From: Allantophomopsis cytisporea | Taxonomy: Eukaryota > Ascomycota > Leotiomycetes > Phacidiales > Phacidiaceae | Direction: 5' to 3' | Length of the DNA stretch: 64,000 bases | NCBI GenBank assembly: GCA_024752435.1 | Contig: CP103034.1 | Coordinates: 682,001-746,000 of the forward strand | Shown: in pieces, positions 23,285-35,700 of the stretch | Layout of the letters: each line of letters opens with the position of its first letter | How positions within the stretch are numbered: the stretch's first letter is position 1 | Program-made: the position numbers and the translations under genes | The notes under the pieces: generated by a model | The model's database searches: none | What the model was told of the DNA's origin: nothing | Seen by the model: the letters and a program-made list of their open reading frames with translations, nothing else

Positions 23285-26114
23285 ATGGATTCATTGACCA
23301 AGACCGAGTATCCAGGCATGCTTGTAAGTACTCTTGTCGCAACTGATCACCCCGTCGCATCATCGCCGTGCTCGTCGCATGAGGCTCTCTGCACGAGGCT
23401 CTCTGCACATGCGCACCTCCGCTGACCGTTTTTGAAGGCCTCCCTCGACCCAGGGCAAGCTGTCACCGTCCTCAATGATCGAGTAAAACGAATAGGGAAA
23501 GTTAACCTGGAAATTGCAGACTGGCTGCAGGTACGAAAGATCCCATGGAATGCTCGACCGCTGTATTCGACACACGTCATTGACACTTCTCACAGGAGCG
23601 GCGCAAAGTTGAGGATGCCTACGTCCAAGGTCTAAAGAAGCTTGCAAATAGGAGAGTACCAGAAAATGCAGGGGAGCTTGGGTGCGTTCTCGCAATGGCC
23701 TCACAATACCTTGGCGGTTTACTGATATTCCTAACAGTGTACTCACGACAACATGGGACAAGATAGTTGCCTCTGTAGATACGGTCGCCAAATCACACCA
23801 GATATTAGCAAAAAGGATCGAAACGGATGTCGAATCACGATTACGCGCATACACAACCCATGACAAGGATATGCACGCCATGACGACAATGCAAGGGAAT
23901 TTGAGTGCCATGGGAAAGGCCGTACAAGAAGCACAAGACAAGACCGACAAGCTGAGCAAGAAAGGAGGCAAGGCCAATTCACAGAAAGTCGACCTTGCAG
24001 TAAAGAAGCTAGAGAGTGCAAACGATAACTGGAATACCGAGGCGCCTCATATCTTCGAGAACCTACAATTGGTGGACGAGAAACGCATAAATATGTTGAG
24101 GGATGTTCTCACCGAATACCAGACTTTCGAGATGGAGCAGGTCAACATGACCCGCGCCGCTGTTGAGGAAGTTCTTGCACACGTCTTAGACGTTGAAACA
24201 ACCACAGAAATTCTCAATTTCGTCCATCAGACGACATCGGGAAAACAGAAACGCCCCGAGACTAGCAGACCCTCTCTAACGTCGAGGGAACCCAGCAATC
24301 TAGCACCACCACCTTCTTCTGGAGGAGGAGACAATGCAAGCCAAAATTCGGATACGAAGAGCGGTGGAGGACCAGGACCTGGAAGTGCGTTTAAACGAAT
24401 TGGTACAGTAATTGGCCGAAGACGACAAAGTGTACACGGAGGTTTCAACAGAGCCCCATCCCCATCGAAAGGTTTCGGTTCTTTCGGAAGAGCAACTAGT
24501 AGCAGAGATGGAAAGACGACTCCATCACCGCAACAATCATCAAGTAACCTTCGCGAAGCTGCTGGTAGCCAAAATAGACTATCATCGCTCGCGGAGTCAC
24601 CAGCGTCACCAGAAGCAGCAAGAGCGCAAACCTCGCAAGGAATTCCTGGCACCAATGGGGATTTCAATACGGACTTGGGCTACTCGAATGGAGCAGCGAA
24701 TGGAACATTGTCCAGAGACATATCAGACTTGTCAGATGTGCAACCACCACCGGGACCTCCACCATCACAGCTCAAAGAATCACTACTTGATGCTGAGGGC
24801 TATTCTGTTCCAGCTCCTATGCTTGACCCAATATCTCAAGCCCAGCATGATGCTGCATTCAACGAGCCTGAACAACCGCAATTCAAGCTTGATATCAAGA
24901 ATGAACCGATACGGGAAGAAGACGCTGACGCTGCGGCTGCTCTGTCAAATGTTACCAATACGTTGAGATCTTCTCATCTGGTAACGCCAACTCGTAAAGC
25001 GGGAACCGTTCGCGGTCGTCGAGACGTGAGGAACACCATGTACTTCCCAACAGGCGGCCAAACACACGACTTCACTGTCAACCCTGACAACTCATCTCCT
25101 GCTTCTCCTTCCGTGACCTCAGCATCACGGGCAGCAGCTCTCCAGTCAGAAAGTCATGGTACTTCTGATTCACAATCCATTCGCTCTGCGCATTCGTTAT
25201 CAAGTGGTCCGGCTGTCATCAAGCATCCAGAAATGCATGGTCCAGGCTTGAACACGTCCATCGTAGAGACCATTAGTGCTCATTTCGAAAACGATGAAGT
25301 CAAAACAGCATCTGCAGTTGGCGAGGTTGCCGTGGTATATAACGGTAGCGCTGAAGCGTTATCATCAGGTATTTTTGGTGGACTTGACGGTCAAAACAAT
25401 TTACTAACAAGACCAGAAACAGAAACAATCCGTCTCGATAATTTCCCAGCCCTAGAAGCCATCGCCCCTAATCGCAACCTCATCGAAGAGGCCTCCTCAG
25501 GTGTTCCAGGAGAATACAACCTCAGTCTCACAAACTTCACCAAGCCCTCGATAGCCTTCAAATACAAGGTGCACATCGATGAAACCAACCTGACCGCACA
25601 CGTTCCCATCCTGCTAAAGACAGCCTGGAAACCACAGGGCGACAAGCTCGGTCTCGTAATCGAGTACGCCATCAACCCAGCCTTCGCACCACACGGATCA
25701 CTTTCCATCACCAATCTAGTCTTATTAGCGAACTACGAGGGCGGCCGTGCAGCCTCCTGCCAGACAAAACCCTCCGGCACGCACGTCAAAGAAAAGGCCC
25801 TCGTCTACTGGCGCCTTGGCGACATCGTACTGACGAGCTCTTGGCAGCGCATCATTGCGCGTCTCACGGCCGCGGACGGCGCGGAGCTGAAGCCGGGCCA
25901 CATCGAAGCGAAGTGGGAGGTTCCTGGTACGCCTGGAACGCCGTTGGGTTCTGGGCTGGGATTCTCGAGACTGGAAATGGGGAAGGGGAAGGAGAAGGAG
26001 GAGGATCCTTTTGCGGATGAGGATACTGAGACTGAGGCGGCAGATGAGACGAATCAGTGGGTTGCGGTGCAGAGTTTGACGAAGCTTGTTAGTGGAAAGT
26101 TTGAGGCGAGATGA
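23285..26114 (+). CDS. SYP1: Muniscin endocytic adaptor (Syp1/FCHo-like), 864 aa
   Basis: Exons 23285-23323, 23438-23530, 23596-23681 and 23738-26114 join in one frame. The N-terminal 265 residues form an EFC/F-BAR-type helical region: the first exons encode MDSLTKTEYPGML, LDPGQAVTVLNDRVKRIGK and ERRKVEDAYVQGLKKLA, followed by long charged helices. The middle (about 270-590) is a Ser/Pro/Gln-rich linker containing basic patches such as GRRRQSVHGG. The C-terminal 250 residues are a mu-homology domain (YNLSLTNF, FKYKVHI, VYWRLGDI, AKWEVPGTPG). Muniscins bind PI(4,5)P2 membranes and cargo or early coat proteins at nascent endocytic sites; in yeast Syp1 also acts at the bud neck. Three small 5' exons are normal for this family. 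The start is supported by the family N-terminus. Confidence 0.88.
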
Positions 26115-26529
26115 GGATGGGGAGTGTGTATGGTAGTATAACTTAATTCGTGTGGAATGTAGGAGGTTTGTGTATGTGTTCTCGGAGCTTTTGCTTATTA
26201 AGTAATTGATTGTGGTGTTTTGTGATATTGGTTTGTGTGCTTATATATTACTATTTGTACAGGGAGTTTTGAAAAAACACTTTTCAGCGGATGGTTTTTC
26301 TTTTTTTTTCACACAAGTTTGTATTGCAACTCAAACTACCATAATCTAAGCTACAGCAAAGCAAATCCGCCTGACGCATATGCACAAAGCACATACTATA
26401 CCATGCCATAACATATGCCACTCACAAATCCTTTTAGCTTGCTTCATACAACGTGATATTTTGAAAAGCAACAATAATGACCTCCTTCGCAAGCAATGCA
26501 TACAGAAATTGAAATACGTCACAGCTCGA
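26115..26529. other. Intergenic, convergent 3' flanks
   Basis: 415 bp between the muniscin stop and the listerin stop, with a T-rich run near 26300. Only 3' UTR and polyadenylation functions are expected; nothing else seen. Confidence 0.55.
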
Positions 26530-29500
26530 CTACTTCCTAGCTCCATAATTGAAGGGGTTGCGACAGAGTGGGCAACTCGATTGGTTCGAGGTGTTGAACC
26601 ACTTGAAAAGACAGGCCGAGTGGAAGAGGTTCTTGCAAGTTTGGCAGCGCTTGTCTGGCATCTTCTTATCACCGGAGATGATAGAGTAGCAAATAGCACA
26701 CTCGGTCTGGCCCTCGAGAGCACCTGTGATGTTCTTGCGGAAGATGGAGAGGCCGTCGGTGATGGAACCGTTCGAGAATGTGATAACGCCTTGAGTGACC
26801 ATTAACCAACTTTGCCACTTCTTCTCGCTAACTGCAACGCGATTAATGCCGTCAACCTTAACTCCCTCTAAGGGATAGATGGCTGGTAGACGGATAGCAA
26901 TCTGCATTGCAGTCTCATCAACCTCGTAACTTGCGTACACTTCACGCGACTTGCTTGACACCTTGACGACTAACTCCTTCTCATCGTTCTCCGGAGGCTC
27001 CTGGTTTTCGGCCCACACAGCCACCTCGTCCAGAGTCTCAGAAGTTATCAATGGCGAAAAGTACTTCTCAGTCCAAGACTCAACTGCAATACGTGTCTGC
27101 TTTGATTTACAGTCGATCCACCAGTTCTTGGCCAGGGAAGGGGTGTATTTCAGACAAAGATAGTACAAGTGAATGAGCGTCAACTGCAAGTACCTCTCCT
27201 GGCTAATTTCCTGGTTATCACTAGGTGAAGCGACATAAGCATTTTTAATGTCATGTTCAGTGACCTTCTCCTTATCAAGATTGATAGGATCGGCGTCCGC
27301 ATGTCCTAGATACTCGAACAAGAAATTCAAGAGAGAGTCGATGTAGTTTCCTGATCTGAGCACTTCGCTATAGTCTGTACGCACTTTATAGGAAGCAGTG
27401 GTGAAACCGTCGTAGACTAAAAGCCATGCATACAAGAATGTACGGACAGCTGCTGGGAATTGCGAAAGCGCCTCTTCGGTGAATTGGCTAACGGACGGGG
27501 CATCCAAGAGGAGGGAAACAAGCTCTTCTGGTAATTGTGCATCTGTTCACAGCTTATCAGCATATTTCATTTAATTACAGCTTGATCTTGGAAATCCTAC
27601 CCCTTTTTTCGAGAATCACGTCGGCCGAAATCTGCTCCTGAGCCTTTGGAATGGCACGATGCAAGATGCTATAGCCAGCAAATGCAACTTTTTGATTCTC
27701 TGATGCCACAAAGGAATAAATATCAGCAACTTCAGGAATGTCTCGTAGCGGGATTTGCGCTGCTTTTGTACAGATTGAGGTGTCGACCAATTGAGCTGCA
27801 GTGGTCTGCTTTTCGCTTCGAGGAAGGTCGAGAAGATGGAGAAGCGCATGTGATATTGCCTCTTCAGATTCTTTTAGAGCCTCATGCAGATCTTCGTTGC
27901 GCTCCATGTCCTGGCGGGAGTCCAAGGCTTTCAAGAAATCTACGAGGGCCAATGTTTCATGGAGAGCCGGTAAAATTCTCTGAATTCGCTGATCACGGAA
28001 TTCTTGCGACCAAAGATCCGTGCAAAAGACGAGAGCGTTTTCCCAGTACGAACCGTATGTATCTTGCATGTAGGGGAAGAGACCTCGCAAGGCTCGAGCT
28101 GCCTCAGCTGCAAGGTAGGCGTTCATATTCTCAGTTTCGTTCATCCACCCCACAATCTCCTTGACTGCAAAGACAACTCGATTTTTGGCAATATTAAAAA
28201 CTCGTCGATCATCACCGTGAGCGCCGTTAGCTTCCAGAGTAGAATTGATAAGTACGAGTTTGGTCAGAGTCTTGGCTGCGGTATTTGCTAAACCAGGCAC
28301 CTCACTAACCAGGCGGTTTGCGAAGAGTTCAACTGCAGGGGTTCTTAACTTTAGCCCACATAATACGGCAGCAGCAGCAAATGGACTTGTTGAAGAATCA
28401 GAAAGAACTTTGGTTTGCTTGATCCAAGCATCAGCATCTGGCTTTTCTAAAGAGCCATGTAAAACAGACAGTCGAGATAGGATGGTGGCGAGAGAGCGTG
28501 CAGAATGGAATGAAGTTGGTGAGACACCCTTTGAAGAATTGAGAAGTCTACCGATCAGGCCTGGGATGAAAGACAATTGCTTGTTTTGAGGAGGAAGATT
28601 TCCCAAAGCTTCAGCCCATCCTTGGATATCTGTAAGATGATCTACCAGGAACGAACGAGCAGAGTTTACGAAGCAGTTGACCTCGCGGGAAATTGAGGGA
28701 TCGTGAGGTGACAGAGATGCCCAGAGTTTGTTCTTCTCTCCCAAGTCGAGTTGGTCGACCGCTAATTGGACCGTGAAAAGAAGAGGATACATGATTTCAA
28801 CCTGGCTGTCAAGAGGAAGTGCTGAGAATGCATTGCCAATCCCAAGCATTTTCACAGTATACAAAGCCATGCGTAGAGGGATAGAAAAGCCCGATGCATC
28901 TCTTAGAGGTCTAGAGATAGGAACGCTGTTTAGTGGCATTGATGATTCTACCAGAAAAACGGCTCCACTAAGAGGGCTTGTGAGAGCAATCGAAGGATCG
29001 GGTGGTAGAGAAAGAAGACCCTCCAAGTGTCTTAGCCAAGCGGCTGGTGACGGGAACAACTGAGGAACTACAGAAGCTTCATCAGTAGATAGAGTTTGAG
29101 CTTGTTGGACAAGGGTATCGATGCTATATTTTGGTTTAGTTGATGGACTGCACCAAAGTGAGATTTGATGCCACGTACCTCAATGACTCGTAACCAGCTG
29201 TCTCAAGGTTCTGTCGAATGATACGCACAATGGGCGAATCAGAAGTGCGTGTATTTACAGCAACAGGCGAGGTCTTCTCCACGACTGCTCTCAATGCAGA
29301 AACTCGGGCTTTGATACTAGAATCAGAAGTTTCTGCCAGAGATAATAATTTGGTCAAGATCGCCAGGTAGTTTGTGCTACCACTTTGGAGGATGTTGGGT
29401 TGCTTCCGTGAAATCATCTCGAGAACCTGTAGTGCACCAACGGCGTTGCTGGTACTGAGGAAAGTCAAAGTTTTTCCCACAAGATTGTCTGAAGTTTTTT

Positions 29501-31661
29501 CTGACATGGCCCCTGATGATAAGGCAGCTTCTAATAAGTTGATAGATCTCTCATCACCATGTACGGCATCTGCCGCTGCATTCATGAACAAATCCTGTAG
29601 GCCTGGATTTGAATCTGCAGATCGGCCCCAAACAGAGTCCGAAATAAGAAGCTGCACTGCAGTCGTAGATTCCTCATCATCGAGAGCAGATAGAGCACCA
29701 TCAAGTGTTGAGTTCCAAGCTCGATCAGCCTCCTCTTCGTGATTGAAGCGACTTCGAAGCAAGGTAAGCACTTTCATCAAGTGCTTCGCTGATGGTGAGA
29801 AAATGAACTTAGAAAGTTTTTGATCAAGAAATTTGGACACAGACGATATCAGAACCGGGCTTCTCCCAAAAATGTCGGGTGTGAGCCTCAAAGCAGACTC
29901 TAGAGTAGAGGCAGCGCCGTAAGGCTTGCCATTTCTCGTTGACAAAGTCTCCACAGCATGCCGAACAATAGTTTCGGTGGTGCTCGAAAATGATTCCTTC
30001 GCAGCCTGACTATGTTCGGTAGATGAAGCGCCCAGTCTAAGGATTTCGGCTTCTAAGGTGAACAATTTTTCTGCTTCAGCAGCAACGGCTTGTTGGGACT
30101 TCTCAAAATCTTTAGACTGCTCTGGCAACGACGTGAGCATATCTGTAATAAGTAACTCGGAAAGTCTGAACCACTCTCCATCCAATGACTGACGAGTGGA
30201 AGCATTGTTAATGGATGCACACAAGGTATATGCTTTGGCACAGGTGGCTAATGCAGTGCTGCCAAGATTCCAACGACTTGAATTTTGCGAAGGGCGAATG
30301 TACTGCTCAAACATAGGGTAAATCGAGGTATTAAGGTACTTGGGGTCTTCTGGTGTGATAAGTGTGGTACTCAAAAGCTTCGTAGATTGAAGATAGCAGT
30401 TCCAAGCCGCGGGAGCATTTGTAGGAATCTCATCTCTACTCAGAATACCGTCTTGTAATGCATCGAGAAACTCTAGAGACCCTTCGACATCCGTGGGCAA
30501 AAAACCAGAAGGTAGCTTTTTGATAAGAACAGTCAAACTTAGCCAGTAGTCAGATGAACCACCTTGCGAACCCTTCTTAATGAAACTCTTCAGCCTAGAA
30601 ATAGCAGATTTCTTGCTCTTGTAGGAAGAAGTCCAGATCTCCGGAAAGTCATTTGTAACCTTTGTCAACGTCTGTATGAGCTGAAGAGCAGAACCCAATT
30701 GAGCGCTTCTCATGCCATTAGCAATAAGTGCTGAACTGAGCGTTTCTAGATCATTCTCGATCACATGATGCTGCTTGTCGATGCAAACTGATAGCAATTG
30801 AAATAAAGTTCGTCGGACAAAAGAGTCTTTACTACTGGCAAATGACCACAGAGTGGGATTGTTGAGAAGAATTTCATCATAATCATCCTGGTGTTTGGCA
30901 ATCTCCGCCTTATCAAGTTTTGAAAGAAGATTGAGTACAAGAGAGAGACTCGCTCCAATGACACGGTCGTACTTAGCCTCTGCATCATCTGCACTGACAT
31001 TTCTCTCGTCACTGAGAGTGTCTGGAGTTTCCTTGATGGCTTCCTGGGCAAACTGCAAGATTTGAGTTTGACATTTCTTCCAAAGTGCCAAAACCCTGGC
31101 TTCGGTACTGAAGAGTTCTCCAAATCCTTCTTGGGCAACTTTTGCGACTTGCCGATCTCTATCATATGTACCAGCAAGCCAGGCGGCGATTGTTTTCTGA
31201 AGATGTTTTTCCATACGCTTTCGGGCAGACTTAATTAATTCTGACTGTATGCTATGGGATAACTCTCGAACACGTCTAGAATTCTCGATCGAGATGCGAG
31301 GATAGCTTCTGGTCTATATCACAATGATTAGTGATTGTACATGGAAAAGCCCATTCTTCCGATAGTGGTAACATACCCAAGCTTCCAGAACGGCATCTTC
31401 TACTCCACCATCCTTCTCGTATGGGTGTGCCACGACATATGATCGTAGATCTTCAAGGGCCTTGGCTTTTGTGGTCTGGTCTTTCTTTGATAAGTTCTTG
31501 AAGGCGACTACCACGTTGGCGTCGGAGATTGCAGTGAAGTCTGCTGGCTCTGTCAAATAAGAGAGACTGCTCTGGGACGAGCCACCTCCAAAGCCTCCGA
31601 AGCCAGCACCTGTAACGGCACGACTGCTTGATGCCTGCAACTTGGCCGGTCGTTTACTCAT
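26530..31661 (-). CDS. LTN1: Listerin E3 ubiquitin ligase, ribosome quality control, 1,651 aa
   Basis: Exons 31661-31377, 31313-29179, 29123-27601 and 27542-26530. Intron 3 uses donor GTAGGA after EKRG and restores AQLPEEL. The N-terminus (MSKRPAK...LSYLTEP, SISD-like ISDANVVVAFKNLSKKD, TTKAKALEDL) is diagnostic of Ltn1/Rkr1. Residues about 60-1500 are HEAT/ARM-like helices. The C-terminus is a RING-CH-like finger: CAIC (about 1596), CQTC, FHSACLFKWF and CPLC, ending NYGARK. Listerin sits on 60S subunits left after ribosome splitting and ubiquitinates stalled nascent chains, acting with Rqc1, Rqc2/NEMF and Cdc48. The length matches fungal orthologues and no key Cys or His is missing. The promoter lies in the 1.06-kb divergent region upstream. 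Confidence 0.93.
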
Positions 31662-32719
31662 GACGAAAATCTGAGGCCTATCATGAGATATTGGTATTCG
31701 CAAGTATTGAATTAAGTGTAAATGGGCGGCGATGTCTGTGGCATGCAAGGTGACAAGATGACGCTTGGATGGATTAGTGGGGTAGACGTGAAATTTCTAA
31801 AGCTTTAGAAAGAGAATTGAATAGACAGTTTTGATGTCTGTCAACTTGAAGGGAATGATGTCGACCGTTGTGTATATGGAATGTGGGATTGAAAGGAAAT
31901 AGAGGCAACAATAGACTTCTTATGTTGAATTTCGTGATCTCGTCGTCTGAACGATACAATATTATTCTGCCAGTGCGGTGACGCAACGAAAGTCAAAGTA
32001 GAGTAGTACCTTGTTAGAGGGTCCCCGAGTGAGTAATAATTCGTACCTTAATTCAAGCCCACCGTTGCCTCAGACATCAGTATTAACATGGCACGACAAA
32101 CCGACTGAAACTTGACAATCATGAGCGCCTTAGGCCTGTATAAGGATATGCATTTGCAGACAAGAGGTGATTCGGAAAAGATATTCCGATTCGGTGAGAT
32201 ATAAGTGGAGATTGGTTGACAGAGTGCGCCGCTCAATACTCAGAGTACTCCAGTATTCTGTAGAGAACTAGCCGCTCGCATAGAACAGCGAGTACGTACT
32301 GGGGAGCCCAAGTTTCCTGGGGGGCTATCGCTTATCATGTCATGGCCCCAGTATTTGAAGGTACTCCGCGCCCCAGGCCCAGGAGAGTACTCCCCCGCCT
32401 TCAAATCCGGCCTCCTTCATGAGCTGATTCATTTCCATCTTTCATCAACATCCCTTCTCTTTCGTACCCTTAAAGACGCTCCAAATATCTGGAGAAATCC
32501 ATCGAAACCCTTCCCCAACACAACAACACTACTCCCTGTATGATGTAAGTATACAGTAAACTCATAACGTTTACCCCAGTTGCTTGACGTTGCCTTTCGG
32601 CAGTTGCTGATCGTGTGAACAACAGCCATACGATGGTAGACTCTTTCACCGGTTGAGGCTATACCATCTACTCAAACACGTTTCTCTACCATCATTCACA
32701 CGCTCTCTCATCTCCCAAT
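31662..32719. promoter_or_regulatory. Divergent intergenic region, listerin / EPDG-repeat protein
   Basis: About 1.06 kb between two divergent ATGs. Short frames within it have no protein character. A T/C-rich leader precedes the plus-strand ATG. No specific binding site could be assigned. Confidence 0.5.
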
Positions 32720-35700
32720 ATGCCTTCGAGCGCTATGATTAGGATGGGAATGGTGAGGAGCCATACACGATCCTCAATCGCTATTCCGCAAACTCGTGGC
32801 ATTCGTGTCGGAAGCTGGCCTTCCTCTCTTCGTCCAGCGGTCGGTCCAAGATCTGTCCAGTTCCAATCATGTTCTCTGAAGCACAAGAACGTCGATGGTC
32901 AAAATCTATCATTTGCGCGTGAGAGACAGTTCTTCCTTTCCATTCAATGGGAAAGCAAGTTCATCCATACAAACACTTGTGTCATGGCTCCTAAAAACAA
33001 AGGCAACCATGATGGTTCTGAGGATAGTGTAGCCATTCCTGACGAGTCGGAGTATGATATTGATCCCATCACCAATCGAAAGGTCTTTAGATCAAAAAAC
33101 CCCAGCAAATCGGCAGAGTTTCTTGGACATGTCGCCGAGTTCTCCAAGATGGCTCCACCAGATGATGCCGACTCGAAATTCTCAGAAACACCATCTACAA
33201 CCAAAAAGTCAAGCCTGAGTGAAGTCATTGAGGACGGTATCACACCGACTGAGGGATCATTTCAGAACGAATTCTTCGATCACGACAAGAGCACCACCTA
33301 TGCCCCGTATCATGCCGATGAGCCAGATGGAATGTACAAACCCCTTCAATCTGCTTCATCACTCAACCCTGGTCTCGAAGAATATGATCGGGATCATGAT
33401 TACAATGAGGGCGTCCGAGCTCATGAGCCTGATGGATTGTATAAGATCCTCCAGGCGAAGAAGGCGAGACCTGAAGGCTGGACTGAGTTCGACGAAAAGA
33501 CAATCTATGGCGCGTTCCGTAGCCATGAGCCTGATGGAATGTACAAAATTCTTCAGGAGAATAAGGAGAAACCTGAGGGTTGGACCGAGTTCGACCAAAA
33601 GACCGCTTATGATCAGGCTTTCCGAAGTCATGAACCTGATGGAATGTACAAATTGATGCAGGCCGAGATTCCCGTCATCCCAGGTCTTTCGGATCATGAC
33701 AGCAAAATTGCCTATGAGGCTTTCCGAGCTCACGAACCAGATGGGAAATACAAGGATTTGCAAGCCGAGATGCCTGTGATTCCTGGCCTCTCAGATCATG
33801 ATAGCAAGATTGCGTATGAGGCCGTCCGTGCATACGAGCCTGATGGCAAGTACAAGGCATTGCAAAACCAGAGATCCTCCGTCAACGGTTTGGAAGACCA
33901 CGATAAAAAGGTGATATACGATAAGCCATTCCATGCCCATGAGCCAGACGGCAAATATCAGTCAAGCAAGTCGAAGGAACCTTCCGGGAGAGACTTACTC
34001 AGTACGTACTCAACAAGGGTTTACACTCCCTCGCATGAGAATCGTGAACGAGGTAGAAAGCCCAAGGAAGCTCAGAAGTATAGCAAATCGAAGGGCTATG
34101 CTCCGGCCTCCGGAGACTTTGATTCGAAACATGACTATTCACGCCCAGTCAGATCTCATGAGCCAGACGGAAAGTACAAGGCATTACAGACCACTGAGCG
34201 CGCTCGCCGTGGCCTTGAAGAATATGAGCGAGGTCGAGACTACGCCAAGCCAGTCAGAGCCCAGGAGCCAGATGGATTGTACAAGGCTCTCCATTCCTCT
34301 CAGCCGGAACATGTTGGTCTCGAAGAATTTGAGGAGAAGCACGCCGGGTACGATAAGCCTGTCCGAGCCCACGAACCAGATGGAATGTACAAGTCTCTTC
34401 AGTCATCTCAGTATATTCAGGATCAACTTGACTATGATCTAAGCCATGCGTATGATGAGGGCGTTCGAGCACATGAGCCGGACGGAATGTACAAGCCACT
34501 TCAGACTTCTCCGTCTTCGCAAGATAATCTTGACTATGATAGGGAGCATGACTATAGGGAAGGTGTTCGGGCCCATGAGCCAGACGGAATGTACAAACCC
34601 CTTCAGGCCTCTAAAAACTCTCAAGAAGGACTCAGTGACTTCGAGAAAGACCATCCTGGTTACGACAAACCAATTCGAGCCCATGAGCCTGATGGCTTGT
34701 ATAAGATCTTGCAAAGTGGCAAGGATAACAAAGAAGGTTTCGAGTTTGATGCAAGCCAATCGTATGGACCTGTCCTTAGCGATGAGCCTGATGGAAAATA
34801 TAAGAAAAACCAGTACGTAAGAGTCTCTCCATGTCCGGGTGCAAGGCCAGGGTCTCGCCTTTGGACACAAGCCAGGCCCGACCGCAACCGCGAACGATCC
34901 TGTGGACCATCCGGCTTTGGAAGAGGTCGTCGTGTGCCATCTGGCCTTGTGGACAAAGGCAGACCCATCGAGTCGTCTCTTTCCCGTGCTGCTACCCGCA
35001 TGAAGTTATCGAAGTTCGACTTGGATGATACTGACAAATCCGAAGATCTTGATCTGCTCCGCGCAAGTGATATTAGGGCTAGGTCTGGTATTTTGAAAGG
35101 TCCTCGAAGGGAAAACGATTTCGAGAAGGCAGAGAAGAGAAAGTTGTTGACAGCCGATTATGAAAGCACGCCTTTAATGGACGAAGTTACTTCAGTTAAG
35201 CCAGATAGCATCACCTCAATAGATGAGCATTCAAACGGCATGGACACTGATGAAAAACAAACAAGTCAGCGGAAGGTTACTGGCAATTTTGTCCGAGATT
35301 TTCCTGAGGAATTTAGCACGACGTGGACTGTTAAGTCGAATGGTGCTCTTGTGCCCAACTTGGAAGGCACTGGCGACGATGCGATCCCAGAGACCCCATT
35401 TCCAGATGTTGACTACTCGAATGAGCAAAAGATTGACAGAAAGATCTTGACAAATGACCCAAACTCCCGCAATGGTTTTGCTCCAAGAATACAGCCTTCA
35501 ATGGATCGTCATCAGACGGGGGCTACGAAAAATGCTGGTAATCAGAGTGTAAAGAATGCTGCGATTGCTCAGTCTTCAGTTGAGTATAATGCTTGTGATG
35601 ATGCTTTGTTGGCGAAGGGTGAGGCAGAGCCTGAGACGCGGAACGAAAAGCAAAGAAAGCGTAAGGAAAATGTCGAGTTGGTACGGCAGCTTCGAAGCAT

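Noticed and set aside
23743..24667. Long minus-strand frames inside the muniscin gene
   Set aside because: They mirror a clearly coding plus-strand gene; the protein has no independent support.
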